Origin: Nannocystis exedens
GTDB taxonomy: Bacteria; Myxococcota_A; Polyangia; Nannocystales; Nannocystaceae
Assembly (NCBI RefSeq): GCF_002343915.1
Contig: NZ_NETK01000001.1
Span: 620,001 to 684,000 of the forward strand
Direction of reading: 5' to 3'
Length of the DNA stretch: 64,000 bases
The position numbers and the translations under genes were made by a program. Below the pieces are notes generated by a model. That model did not search any database, was not told where the DNA came from, and saw only the letters and a program-made list of their open reading frames with translations. Position 1 is the first letter of the stretch. The number at the start of each line of letters is the position of its first letter. Positions 22,914-30,519 of this stretch are shown here, piece by piece.

Positions 22914-23126
22914 GCGCGTGGGATTCGAGACAAACGAAAAAAGCGAGCTCGGCCAGTTGCCTGCTCGCTTGCGAAAGGCAATTTGCTGGCCGGGCCTGTA
23001 GCACGGCGCTTGAAGGCGAGCAACCCCCTTCCCGGGGCGTGAGGCCCGGAGGCCCCCGATGGTCCCGTCCTGGAGTCAGGGGCTCCGGGAGCTTGGCGAC
23101 GGGCGTTTTCTCGCTACCATCGCCCC
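22914..23126. other. Divergent promoter region between rimP and the nitrilase gene
   Basis: 213-nt spacer between two divergent operons. On the plus strand TTGGCG (23,093-23,098), 16 nt and TACCAT (23,115-23,120) form a plausible promoter whose start would fall on the GTG at 23,127. On the minus strand I see no convincing -35/-10 pair for rimP. Confidence 0.5.
23093..23120 (+). promoter_or_regulatory. Candidate leaderless promoter for the nitrilase-family gene
   Basis: TTGGCG, 16-nt spacer, TACCAT; six nucleotides separate the hexamer from the GTG start, so transcription would begin on the start codon. No Shine-Dalgarno is visible. Confidence 0.5.
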
Positions 23127-24032
23127 GTGCGAGACCTCTGCGCCGCCCTGATCCAGCTCGGCAGCGGGGCCGACCCGGTCCCGAGCCTCGCTCGCGCCGC
23201 CGAACTCACGCGCGAGGCGCTCGTGCACGGCGCCGAGCTCGTCGTGTTGCCCGAGAACTTCTGGGCCGTCGCCCCGCCGGGCCTCGACCGCCGGCCGTGG
23301 GCGGTCGATCTCCGCGCCCTGGGGCCGGGCGGCGATCTCCACGGCGATCCGCCGCCGGTGCTGCGGCCCTTCCTCTCTCTCTCGCGCGAGTACCCGGCCG
23401 CGGTGATCATCCTCGGCGGCCTGCCGGAGCTGCCCCCCGCCGGCGTCGAGGGCAAGTTCTACAACACCCTGGTCGCCGTGTTCGGCGGCCGCGTGGTCGC
23501 GGTCTACCGCAAGATCCACCGCTTCGACGCCACCTTGCCGGACGGCACGCGCGCCTCCGAGTCCGACGTGATCCTCGCGGGCGAGACTCCGCACGTGCTC
23601 GTCGCGCCGTTCGGCAAGATCGGCCTCAGCATCTGCTACGACCTCCGCTTCCCCGAGCTCTACCGCGCGCTCTCCGCCGCCGGCGCCGAGATCCTCGTCG
23701 TGCCCTCGGCCTTCACGCTGTTGACCGGCATCGACCACTGGGAGCCGCTCTTGCGCGCCCGCGCGATCGAGAACCAGGCCTACGTGCTCGCCCCGGCGCA
23801 GTACGGGCCCCACGGCCACGGCCGCCACAGCTTCGGCCACAGCCTCGCCGTCGACCCCTGGGGCGCCGTCATCGCCCAGGTCTCGCGCGGCGAGGGCCTC
23901 GCCCTCACCTGGCTGCGGGCCGACCTGCTCCAGCGCGTCCGCAGCGACCTGCCCGCGCTGACGCACCGCCGCCTCCACGGCGTAACTCCGGCCGAGGTCG
24001 TCACGTTGTCGGCCGACGAGACCCCGGCGTGA
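23127..24032 (+). CDS. Carbon-nitrogen hydrolase (nitrilase superfamily, Nit1/Nit2-like)
   Basis: 301 residues. The nitrilase Glu-Lys-Cys triad is visible: E43 in LPENF, K129 in YRKIHRFD and C170 in SICYDLRFPELYR. The sequence around the cysteine resembles Nit1/omega-amidase-type enzymes (deaminated glutathione or omega-amide substrates), but the substrate is not readable from sequence. GTG start; probably leaderless. Its stop overlaps the next gene (GTGA), so the hydrolase and the sigma factor are co-transcribed. Confidence 0.9.
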   Translation: MRDLCAALIQLGSGADPVPSLARAAELTREALVHGAELVVLPENFWAVAPPGLDRRPWAVDLRALGPGGDLHGDPPPVLRPFLSLSREYPAAVIILGGLPELPPAGVEGKFYNTLVAVFGGRVVAVYRKIHRFDATLPDGTRASESDVILAGETPHVLVAPFGKIGLSICYDLRFPELYRALSAAGAEILVVPSAFTLLTGIDHWEPLLRARAIENQAYVLAPAQYGPHGHGRHSFGHSLAVDPWGAVIAQVSRGEGLALTWLRADLLQRVRSDLPALTHRRLHGVTPAEVVTLSADETPA

Positions 24033-24706
24033 CCGCCACCGGCACCGGCCGCGCCGCCGGCACGGGCCGCAGCGCTCCGCCCGGCCTCTACGCGCTGATG
24101 GACCGCTACCTCGACGGCGACGCGCGGGCCTTCGCCGCGCTGCACGCCGCCCTCGCCCCTCGCCTCACGGCCTTCCTCGTGCACCTCGTCCGCGACACCG
24201 CCGCCGCCGCGGACCTGGTCCAGGCGACCTGGCTCAAAGCGCACCTCGCCCGGGCCCGCTTCCAGGTCCAGGGCGCCAGCCCCGACGGCGCCGTGCAGGC
24301 CTGGTACTTCACGATCGCGCGCAACCTCGCGGTCGACTGGCTGCGCGCCCAGGTCCGCGAGCGCCGCCGCCGCGAGCCCGGAGATCCCGACGGCGGCGAG
24401 CGCGACCCGCTGGCCGAGATCCCTTCGGACCTGCCGACCCCCGAGGAGCTGGAGATCGGCGAGGCCGAGGCGCAGGAGATCACCTCGCGGGTCCGCGACG
24501 CCCTCGCCCAGCTGCCCGCCGGTCAACGCGAGATCGTCGAGCTGCACAAGTTCCAGGGCCTGAGCATGGCCGAGATCGCGGCGCGCCTGCGGATCCGCGA
24601 GGGCGCCGTGCGAGTCCGGGCCCACCGCGCCTACAAGGCCCTCGCGCAGTGGCTCACGCCCTCCTTGCGCGCCCTGCTCGTGTTGCTCGCGCGAGGTGGG
24701 GCATGA
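24029..24706 (+). CDS. ECF-type RNA polymerase sigma factor
   Basis: 225 residues with the two ECF regions only: sigma2 (AFLVHLVRDTAAAADLVQATWLKAH, WYFTIARNLAVDWLRAQ) and sigma4 (LAQLPAGQREIVELHKFQGLSMAEIAARLRIREGAVRVRAHRAYK). GTG 24029 overlaps the stop of the hydrolase. It is followed by an NrsF-like membrane protein, which suggests membrane-anchored anti-sigma control. Confidence 0.92.
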   Translation: MTATGTGRAAGTGRSAPPGLYALMDRYLDGDARAFAALHAALAPRLTAFLVHLVRDTAAAADLVQATWLKAHLARARFQVQGASPDGAVQAWYFTIARNLAVDWLRAQVRERRRREPGDPDGGERDPLAEIPSDLPTPEELEIGEAEAQEITSRVRDALAQLPAGQREIVELHKFQGLSMAEIAARLRIREGAVRVRAHRAYKALAQWLTPSLRALLVLLARGGA

Positions 24707-24774
24707 CCACGCCCCGCGTCGTCATCCAGCCGTGCTTCGGAGCGCGTCGCATCGCGTCGGGAGGTCGCGCGTGA
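24703..24774 (+). CDS. Possible 23-residue bridging ORF between sigma factor and NrsF-like gene
   Basis: ATG 24703 overlaps the sigma-factor stop (ATGA). The frame ends with TGA at 24,772-24,774, overlapping the GTG of the next gene (GTGA). The peptide is short and basic and matches nothing I recognise. Its interest is the exact four-base overlaps at both ends, which would keep ribosomes coupled from sigma factor to the membrane protein. It also contains the GGGAGG ribosome-binding site of the next gene, so it may simply be chance in GC-rich DNA. Confidence 0.35.
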   Translation: MTTPRVVIQPCFGARRIASGGRA

Positions 24775-25406
24775 CCATCGACGCCAAAGCGCTGATCGCC
24801 GACGACCTCGGCGAGCGCCGGCGCGAGCGCCTGCAGCACTTTCGTCCGGCCTGGCTGCTCGCCGTGGCGATCCCGATCGTCGGCCTCGTCGCCACCGGCG
24901 CGCGCGACGACTTCTGGGCCCAGCCGACCTGGATCCTCGTCCTCCAGGCGCTGGTGTGGGGCCTCGCCCTGTTCGTCCTGCCGGCGCTCGGGCTCGGCCT
25001 GTGGTTCCCGGGGCGCGCCGCCCGGATCGCGCTCGGCCTGGTCGCCGCCGCCGTCGCCTTCCTGGTCGCCGCCGGACCTGCTCTTCTCGACAGGTCCTAT
25101 CCGACAGGTCTCGAAGACCACCCGATCTACCAGATCGGCTGCGGCGCCCTGACCCTCGGGGCCGGCGCGCTGGTGCTGGCGGTCTGCGCCCTCAGCGGCG
25201 CCTTCGCCCAGCGGCGGCGCAGCGCCGGCGCGCTGTGGCTGGCCGCCGCGATCGCCCTCGTCGGCATCGACACCACCACCTGGCACTGCGTGATCACCGG
25301 CCTCGAGCACACCCTGCCCTCGCACCTCGGCGCCGGCGTCCTCATGCTGCTCGTCGCGGGCCTCGTCGGCGCCGCCCTGCACCGCCGCCAGCGCGAGGCC
25401 GCCTGA
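24771..25406 (+). CDS. NrsF/DUF1109-like six-helix membrane protein, candidate anti-sigma factor
   Basis: 211 residues with about six hydrophobic helices (roughly 24-44, 56-75, 84-104, 125-147, 153-175, 185-206). The short cytoplasmic N-terminus and helix layout resemble NrsF (DUF1109), negative regulators of ECF sigma factors. GTG 24771 has GGGAGG six nucleotides upstream. A four-core 14-bp repeat array (25,078-25,120) encodes the extracytoplasmic loop LLDRSYPTGLEDHP. Position after the sigma gene supports the anti-sigma role; this is inference. Confidence 0.7.
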   Translation: MTIDAKALIADDLGERRRERLQHFRPAWLLAVAIPIVGLVATGARDDFWAQPTWILVLQALVWGLALFVLPALGLGLWFPGRAARIALGLVAAAVAFLVAAGPALLDRSYPTGLEDHPIYQIGCGALTLGAGALVLAVCALSGAFAQRRRSAGALWLAAAIALVGIDTTTWHCVITGLEHTLPSHLGAGVLMLLVAGLVGAALHRRQREAA

Positions 25407-25579
25407 CCCGCCGAGCCTGCCCGTCCGCCAGCGCGACGAGCGTCCGCGCCGCCCGCACCGTCGCGAGGCACCAGCGCCGCGGCTCCATCCGCGCCGCCCT
25501 GAACCACTGCCTGCGCCGCCCCTCGGTCGCTGCGCAGCAGGCCGCGCACCGGCCAGGATCTGCGATAGGCTGCGCGCGC
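25407..25579. other. Spacer before the WGR-like gene
   Basis: 173 nt without a gene. TAGGCT at 25,566-25,571 lies eight nucleotides before the GTG at 25,580 and could be a -10 element of a nearly leaderless promoter. Nothing else recognised. Confidence 0.4.
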
Positions 25580-26632
25580 GTGGCCACCGAGCACATCCTC
25601 ACCCGCGGCAGCGACACCATCCGCATCGTCCATGATGGTTGCGACCTCGTCACCGGCGAGGGCGAACACAGCGTCACCCAGACCTTCGACGACGACGCCG
25701 AGGCCCGGTCGCACCTCGACTACGTCCTGGGGCGCCTGCGTCGCAACGGCTACGGCGTCACCAGCCGCCGACTCGTGCAGGAGCAGGCCCAGCGGGACGT
25801 CCACGACGGCCTGTTCGAGTGGGACGGCGAGCATCACCGCCTGCGCTGCGTGTTCACCGACGACGCCGGCGTGCGGACCCGCTGCGAGGTCCTGCCCGAC
25901 GTCGCCGCCGCGCGCGCGGCCGTCGGCCTCCACGTCGTGTGCGACCCGGCCAGCCCCGGCAACGCGCTGGCCGTCGCGCTGGCCGAGCGGCCGCTCGCGA
26001 AGGTCCGCCGCTTCGTGTTCGACGCTCCGTTCCAGACCGTCACGCGTCAGCGCGACAACAGCCCTGGCCGGCTCGACCTTCTGCTGCAGGGGCTGCCCGC
26101 GCTCGAGTCGGCCTACGTCACCGGCGCCGTCGAGCTGCGCGGCTGCCGGCACCCCCGGCTCAAGCACCTGCACCTGCTCGGCGATCCGCTGCCGGCCGGC
26201 GCCCTGGCCGGCCTGGGAGACAGCGACCTCCCCGCGCTCGAGCGGCTGGTGCTGTGCCTCAGCCGCGACGACGAGCCGGCGTCGACGAGCGACGTCGTCC
26301 GCGCCCTGCGGCGGCTGCGGGCGCCCGCGCTGCGCCAGGTCTACCTGTCCGGCAGCGACGACCTGGTCGCGCTGCTCGACGAGCTGTGCGCCGCGCCGCT
26401 GCACCCGTGGACGGTCCTCTCGGTCGAGGGCGTCCTGCGCGACGAGGACGACCTGCTCGACGTCCTCCAGGCCCGCGCCGACGTCCTCGGCCGCCTCGGC
26501 CGCCTCGCCCTCCCGCTGGTCGACGACCTGTCCGACGACGCCGCCGAGCGCGTCGTCGAGCTCTTGCCGCGCGTCATCGACCGCGACGAGCTGCCCGATC
26601 AGCTGCTGCCCAGCGTCTACGAGGAGTGGTGA
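25580..26632 (+). CDS. WGR-like domain protein with Leu-rich C-terminal region
   Basis: 350 residues. The N-terminal ~65 residues (DTIRIVHDGCDLVTGEGEHSVTQ, then an alanine-rich helix and NGYGVTSRR) resemble the WGR-like fold found in many myxobacterial proteins that precede repeats or MolR-type domains. The rest (about 150-330) is a repeating Leu/Ala-rich pattern (PALESAYVTGAVELRG, PRLKHLHLLGDPLPAGAL, PALERLVLCL) reminiscent of leucine-rich-repeat-like blades. GTG start. No catalytic motif seen; function unknown. Confidence 0.6.
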   Translation: MATEHILTRGSDTIRIVHDGCDLVTGEGEHSVTQTFDDDAEARSHLDYVLGRLRRNGYGVTSRRLVQEQAQRDVHDGLFEWDGEHHRLRCVFTDDAGVRTRCEVLPDVAAARAAVGLHVVCDPASPGNALAVALAERPLAKVRRFVFDAPFQTVTRQRDNSPGRLDLLLQGLPALESAYVTGAVELRGCRHPRLKHLHLLGDPLPAGALAGLGDSDLPALERLVLCLSRDDEPASTSDVVRALRRLRAPALRQVYLSGSDDLVALLDELCAAPLHPWTVLSVEGVLRDEDDLLDVLQARADVLGRLGRLALPLVDDLSDDAAERVVELLPRVIDRDELPDQLLPSVYEEW

Positions 26633-26633
26633 G

Positions 26634-26685
26634 GGGGCTGCCCTGTCGGGCATGTTCGAACGAACATGTCCCGGCAGACATCCCG
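26634..26685. repeat. 14-bp periodic repeat array, four cores
   Basis: Cores at 26,638, 26,652, 26,666 and 26,680 (GGGCTGCCC, GGGCATGTTC, GAACATGTCC, AGACATCCC), each exactly 14 bp from the next. The array begins right after the stop of the WGR-like gene and lies in the spacer before the convergent epimerase gene. Confidence 0.8.
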
Positions 26686-26735
26686 TCGCGCGCGAACTCC
26701 AGCCGACGTCCGCCGGCACGCTCGCCTCGCGGGCC

Positions 26736-27722
26736 TCACTCCTGTCCCGAGAGCCAGGCGGCCGTCCGCCGCAGCCCCTCGTCGAGCTCGACCTGCGCGC
26801 GGAACCCCAGCAGCTCGGCGGCCCTGTCGGTCGTCGCCGCCGAGCGGGCGATCTCCCCCGCGCGCGCCGGTGCGAACGCGATCGCCCCCTCGCCCGCGCC
26901 GCAGGCCCGCTGCACCGCCGCCGCCAGCTCGACGATCGCCACCTCGCGGCCGGTGCCGATGTTGATCCCCGCCGGCTCGGGTGGCCCGGAGAACATATCC
27001 CGATGCACATGTCCCTCCGACCCTGCCCCCACGGCCAGGCAGATCGCCCGGGCCACGTCGCCGACGTAGATCAGGTCGCGCGTCTGGCGGCCGTCGCCGA
27101 AGATCGTCAGCGGCTCGCCGCGGCGGGCGCGGGCCAGGAACGTCGCCACCACCCCCGAGTACGGGCTCTTGGGGTCTTGCCGCGGCCCGTAGACGTTGAA
27201 CAGCCGCAGGCACACCGCCCGAAGCCCGTGCAGCGGCCCGAGGCAGCCGAGGTACAGCTCGGCCGCCCGCTTGGCCGCGCCGTAGGGCGACAGCGGCGTC
27301 GTCGGCTCGGTCTCCGCCACCGGCACCCGGCGCGGCTCGCCGTAGACCGCCGCCGACGACGCGAACACGAACCGTCGCACCCCGGCCGCCGCCGCCCACA
27401 GCGCCAGGCGGGTCGTCGCGCGCAGGTTGACGTCGAGGTCGTCGATCGGCGCTGCGATCGATCGCACCACCGACGTCTGGGCCGCGAGGTGGACCACCGC
27501 CGCGAACGGCCCGTGCCCGGCCAGCAGCAGCCCGACCTCGCCGCGCACGTCGCCCTCGACCACCGCGACCTGCGGGTCGTCTGTCCATTCGGCCAGGTTC
27601 TCGCGCCGCCCCGTGCTGAAGTCGTCGAGCACCACCACCCGCAGGCCGGCCGCGCGCAGCGCCGCCACCGTGTGCGAGCCGATGAACCCGGCCCCGCCGG
27701 TCACGAGCACCGCGTCGTTCAC
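26736..27722 (-). CDS. NAD-dependent sugar-nucleotide epimerase/dehydratase (extended SDR)
   Basis: 328 residues of the UDP-glucose 4-epimerase-like family. Rossmann motif GGAGFIGSH, Ser/Tyr/Lys catalytic set (FASSAAVYG, SPYGAAKRAAE) and FNVYGPRQDPKSPYSGV. Substrate not readable. The late part contains a 14-residue insertion (around GHVHRDMFSG) encoded by three 14-bp repeat units (26,995, 27,009, 27,023), just before the NIGTG motif of the family. GTG start at 27722 with TAGGCT six nucleotides upstream, suggesting a leaderless message. Confidence 0.85.
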   Translation of the reverse strand: MNDAVLVTGGAGFIGSHTVAALRAAGLRVVVLDDFSTGRRENLAEWTDDPQVAVVEGDVRGEVGLLLAGHGPFAAVVHLAAQTSVVRSIAAPIDDLDVNLRATTRLALWAAAAGVRRFVFASSAAVYGEPRRVPVAETEPTTPLSPYGAAKRAAELYLGCLGPLHGLRAVCLRLFNVYGPRQDPKSPYSGVVATFLARARRGEPLTIFGDGRQTRDLIYVGDVARAICLAVGAGSEGHVHRDMFSGPPEPAGINIGTGREVAIVELAAAVQRACGAGEGAIAFAPARAGEIARSAATTDRAAELLGFRAQVELDEGLRRTAAWLSGQE

Positions 27723-27728
27723 CGGCTC

Positions 27729-27734
27729 AGCCTA
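27729..27734 (-). promoter_or_regulatory. -10-like hexamer six nucleotides before the epimerase start
   Basis: Coding strand TAGGCT, then GAGCCG, then GTG. A six-nucleotide gap puts a transcription start on the start codon. No convincing -35 seen. Confidence 0.45.
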
Positions 27735-28205
27735 TCAGCCCCGCGACGCCAGCGCGAACGGGTTGTCCGGCCACAGCGACGCGTCGCCCTGCACGATCTC
27801 CAGCGCCTGCTCCGTCAGCGGCAGCGCCATCTGCCGGTACAGCGCCGCCGTCGTGAACCCGTACGGCTCGCCGTCGGCGTTGCTGTACGCGAACACCACC
27901 CGGCGCACGCTCGCCAGGTGCAGCGCCGCCAGGCACATCGGGCACGGCTGCCCGCTCGCGTACACCGTGCAGTCGTCGAGCTGCAGCCGCTCGAGCGTCG
28001 CGGCCGCCGCGCGCAGCGCCAGCATCTCCGCGTGGGCCGAGGGGTCGGAGCGCAGGTGCAGCTCGTTGACCGCCTCGGCCACGAGCTGCCCTGCGCGCAC
28101 CACCACCGCGCCGTACGGGCGACCGCCCGCGAGCGCGTTGTCGCAGGCGAGCTCGAGCGCGCGGCACAAGAACCGGTCGTCGTCGGTCACGGCCACAGCA
28201 TGCAC
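27735..28205 (-). CDS. Nucleoside/nucleobase deaminase (guanine-deaminase-like)
   Basis: 156 residues of the cytidine/deoxycytidylate-deaminase superfamily. Zinc site: HAE (SAHAEMLAL) and PCPMC (SGQPCPMCLAAL), with the preceding YGAVVV and the C-terminal SLWPDNPFA typical of guanine deaminase/TadA-like enzymes. GTG 28205 assumed; later GTG codons are possible. Starts just after the PP2C gene on the same strand. Confidence 0.85.
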   Translation of the reverse strand: MHAVAVTDDDRFLCRALELACDNALAGGRPYGAVVVRAGQLVAEAVNELHLRSDPSAHAEMLALRAAAATLERLQLDDCTVYASGQPCPMCLAALHLASVRRVVFAYSNADGEPYGFTTAALYRQMALPLTEQALEIVQGDASLWPDNPFALASRG

Positions 28206-28212
28206 GCGCCGG

Positions 28213-29067
28213 TCAGACTGCCACCTGGACGCGGTGGACGGCCACCTCTTCGCGGCCGTGGGGCAGCTCGAGGCCCTCGCCGGAGAACCGCGCGATCGCC
28301 ACCGTCACGTTGTCGGGGCCGCCGGCGGCGCAGGCCGCTTCGGTCAGCGCCCGGCAGCAGCGCAGCGGGTCTTCGTAGCGGAGCATCAGCCCGAGGATCT
28401 GCTCGTCGGTGACCGGCCCGGTGAGGCCGTCGCTGCACAGCAGCAGCACGTCGCCGGCGCGCAGCTGGACCACGTCGAACTCGGGGCCGACGCGCGGCTG
28501 GACCCCGAGCGCCTGCAGCAGCACGTTGCGGTGCTCGTAGTCGCGGGCCTGGTCCGGGCGCAGGCGGCCGGCCGCGATCAGCTGGCCGACCACGCTGTGG
28601 TCGGTCGTGATCTGCGTCAGCGAGCGGCCGCGGCGGATGTACGCCCGCGAGTCGCCGACGTGGCCGATCAGCAATTCTGGCCCGAAGGCCAGGGCCGCGG
28701 TCAGCGTCGTGCCCATCCCGTGACGCGCCGGGTCTTCGACCGCCGCCGCGCGGATCTTGTCGTTGACCGCCGTGATCGCCTCCTGCATCACCTCCTGCGC
28801 CGCGGCCGTGCTGGCGAACGGCGCCTTGGAGTGGATCACCGCCGACAGCACGTCGACCGCGAGGGCCGACGCCACGTCGCCGGCCGCCGCCCCGCCCATC
28901 CCGTCGCACACCGCGATCAGCGTCCCGCGGGACGTCAGCGGCTGCACGCGCTGGTGCGGCAGGAGCCCTCGCTCACCGGTCTGGAGGTTTTGGACCACGA
29001 AGTGGTCCTCGTTGCGCTTGCGGACGCAACCGACCTCGGTCCTCGCGAACACCTCGAGCTGCGCCAC
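28213..29067 (-). CDS. PP2C-family serine/threonine protein phosphatase
   Basis: 284 residues. Metal-binding signature in order: RNEDHF, VCDGMGGAAAGDVAS, GMGTTLTAAL, HVGDSRAYIRRG, CSDGLTG and GGPDNVTVAI. Cytoplasmic, no membrane segment. GTG start is one nucleotide after the FHA gene stop, so the two are coupled: a phosphopeptide-binding protein with the phosphatase that could act on the same kinase circuit. No kinase gene is adjacent; the pseudokinase at 10.7-12.3 kb is far away. Confidence 0.92.
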   Translation of the reverse strand: MAQLEVFARTEVGCVRKRNEDHFVVQNLQTGERGLLPHQRVQPLTSRGTLIAVCDGMGGAAAGDVASALAVDVLSAVIHSKAPFASTAAAQEVMQEAITAVNDKIRAAAVEDPARHGMGTTLTAALAFGPELLIGHVGDSRAYIRRGRSLTQITTDHSVVGQLIAAGRLRPDQARDYEHRNVLLQALGVQPRVGPEFDVVQLRAGDVLLLCSDGLTGPVTDEQILGLMLRYEDPLRCCRALTEAACAAGGPDNVTVAIARFSGEGLELPHGREEVAVHRVQVAV

Positions 29068-29068
29068 C

Positions 29069-30412
29069 TCAGTGCATCCTCACGCGGAAGATCTGGTCCC
29101 CGACCCGGAACATGTCGCCCGGTTGAAGGATGACATCCCCGCGGATCCTGAGGTAGGTCCCGTTGGCCGAGCGGAGGTCGGTCAGCAGGACCGTCATCGC
29201 GTCTCCGCGCAGCTCCATCGCCAGCTGCGCGTGTTGCCAGCTCACGAAGGGATCGGTGGGGAAGATGATGTCGCCGAGCTCGCGGCCGAACACGATCTGC
29301 GGGGCGCGCAGGCAGTGGACCTCGGCTTCGGCCCCGCCGACCCCGATCAGCGTCAACCGGCCCCAGGCCGGCTGCATCGGCGTGCCGAACAGGCGGGTCG
29401 ACTCGCCGTCGAGCTCCTGCTCGCGGCCGCCCGCCGGCAGGTTCTCGAGCCGCAGCAAATGGTGACCCACCAGGAAGAGATCGCCCGGAAACACCGGTTC
29501 CGGCCGCGAGATCCGGACGTAGACCCCGTTGCGAGATCCGAGGTCGCCGAGGCGCACCCCCCCGCCGGGCGCCGGCTCGAGGCGGGCGTGGGCCGGGCTC
29601 AGGAACTCGTCGCTCGGGAACACCAGGTCGCCCTGCTTGCGGCCGACCACCAGCGTCCCGCGCAGCGCCACCGACTCGCCCTCCGACCCGTCGCGCTTGA
29701 CCAGCACCACCCGCAGGGGCGCCGCCCCGGCCGAGCGGCGTGACGACTCGACCGCCAGCCTCGCCATCGGCGCCGACCACGACGGGCCGCCGGGCGTGCC
29801 GGTCACCGACACCGAGGCCTGCTCGGTCGCCGGCGCGGCCTGGCCCATGCGGGCCGTGTCGCCGGGGCCGGGCGTCTCGCGCGGGACCGGCACCCCGTCG
29901 CCGGGCACCACCCGGGCCTGGCCCCACGAGCCCTGGCCCGACTCACCCGCCGCGGCCTCGAACGGGCTGCTGCCGGCCCGGGCCTCGGCCTCGACCGGGC
30001 TGGCGTTCGGGACAGGTGTGACGACCTGCGGCGCCGGGCTCGCCGTCGCCGCCGCCGGGACGATCCCCGCCCCCGCTTCGGCGGCCGGGGCGGCCGGCTC
30101 GACCGCGGAAGAACGCGGCGCCGGCTCCGGTACCGGGGTGCGTGCCGGCTCCACCTCGCCCGTGCCCTCGAGCAAGCGTCGCGGGATCAGCTTCATGTTC
30201 TGGGTGCTCGGGCGCGGCCGGCGGGAATGCACACGGAGGCCGCAGATCTGGCAGAACTCGAAGCCGTCGCCGAGCGGCTGCCCGCAGCGCGCGCACTTCG
30301 GGAGCGCGCTCACTGGCGCCGGCTGCGACAGGCGATAACCGCAGATCTCGCACGCGTCGGCCTCTGGGGCGTGTTCGGTGCCACAGGCGGGACAGGGGAT
30401 CCACTCCGTCAT
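29069..30412 (-). CDS. Double zinc-ribbon, double FHA domain protein
   Basis: 447 residues. Two N-terminal zinc ribbons (CPACGTEHAPEADACEICG and CARCGQPLGDGFEFCQICG), a long Pro/Ala/Glu linker (about 75-220), then two FHA domains: the first with VVGRKQGDLVF, SPAHARLE, LGSRNGVYVRI, the second with VFGRELGDIIF, SWQHAQL, RSANGTYLRI. FHA domains bind phosphothreonine. It pairs with the PP2C gene directly downstream. Confidence 0.9.
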   Translation of the reverse strand: MTEWIPCPACGTEHAPEADACEICGYRLSQPAPVSALPKCARCGQPLGDGFEFCQICGLRVHSRRPRPSTQNMKLIPRRLLEGTGEVEPARTPVPEPAPRSSAVEPAAPAAEAGAGIVPAAATASPAPQVVTPVPNASPVEAEARAGSSPFEAAAGESGQGSWGQARVVPGDGVPVPRETPGPGDTARMGQAAPATEQASVSVTGTPGGPSWSAPMARLAVESSRRSAGAAPLRVVLVKRDGSEGESVALRGTLVVGRKQGDLVFPSDEFLSPAHARLEPAPGGGVRLGDLGSRNGVYVRISRPEPVFPGDLFLVGHHLLRLENLPAGGREQELDGESTRLFGTPMQPAWGRLTLIGVGGAEAEVHCLRAPQIVFGRELGDIIFPTDPFVSWQHAQLAMELRGDAMTVLLTDLRSANGTYLRIRGDVILQPGDMFRVGDQIFRVRMH

Positions 30413-30519
30413 CGGCGTCGTGCCTGGAGAAGGCTTGCCAGGGTCGCTCGCGTGGGATAGACCCGCGCTCGCCCGCTATTCGCCCCGTCAGGGTACCCGT
30501 CCGGCTCGGACCGCGTCAA

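Noticed and set aside
23780..24625. Antisense open frame over nitrilase and sigma factor genes
   Set aside because: Shadow of two well-supported genes.
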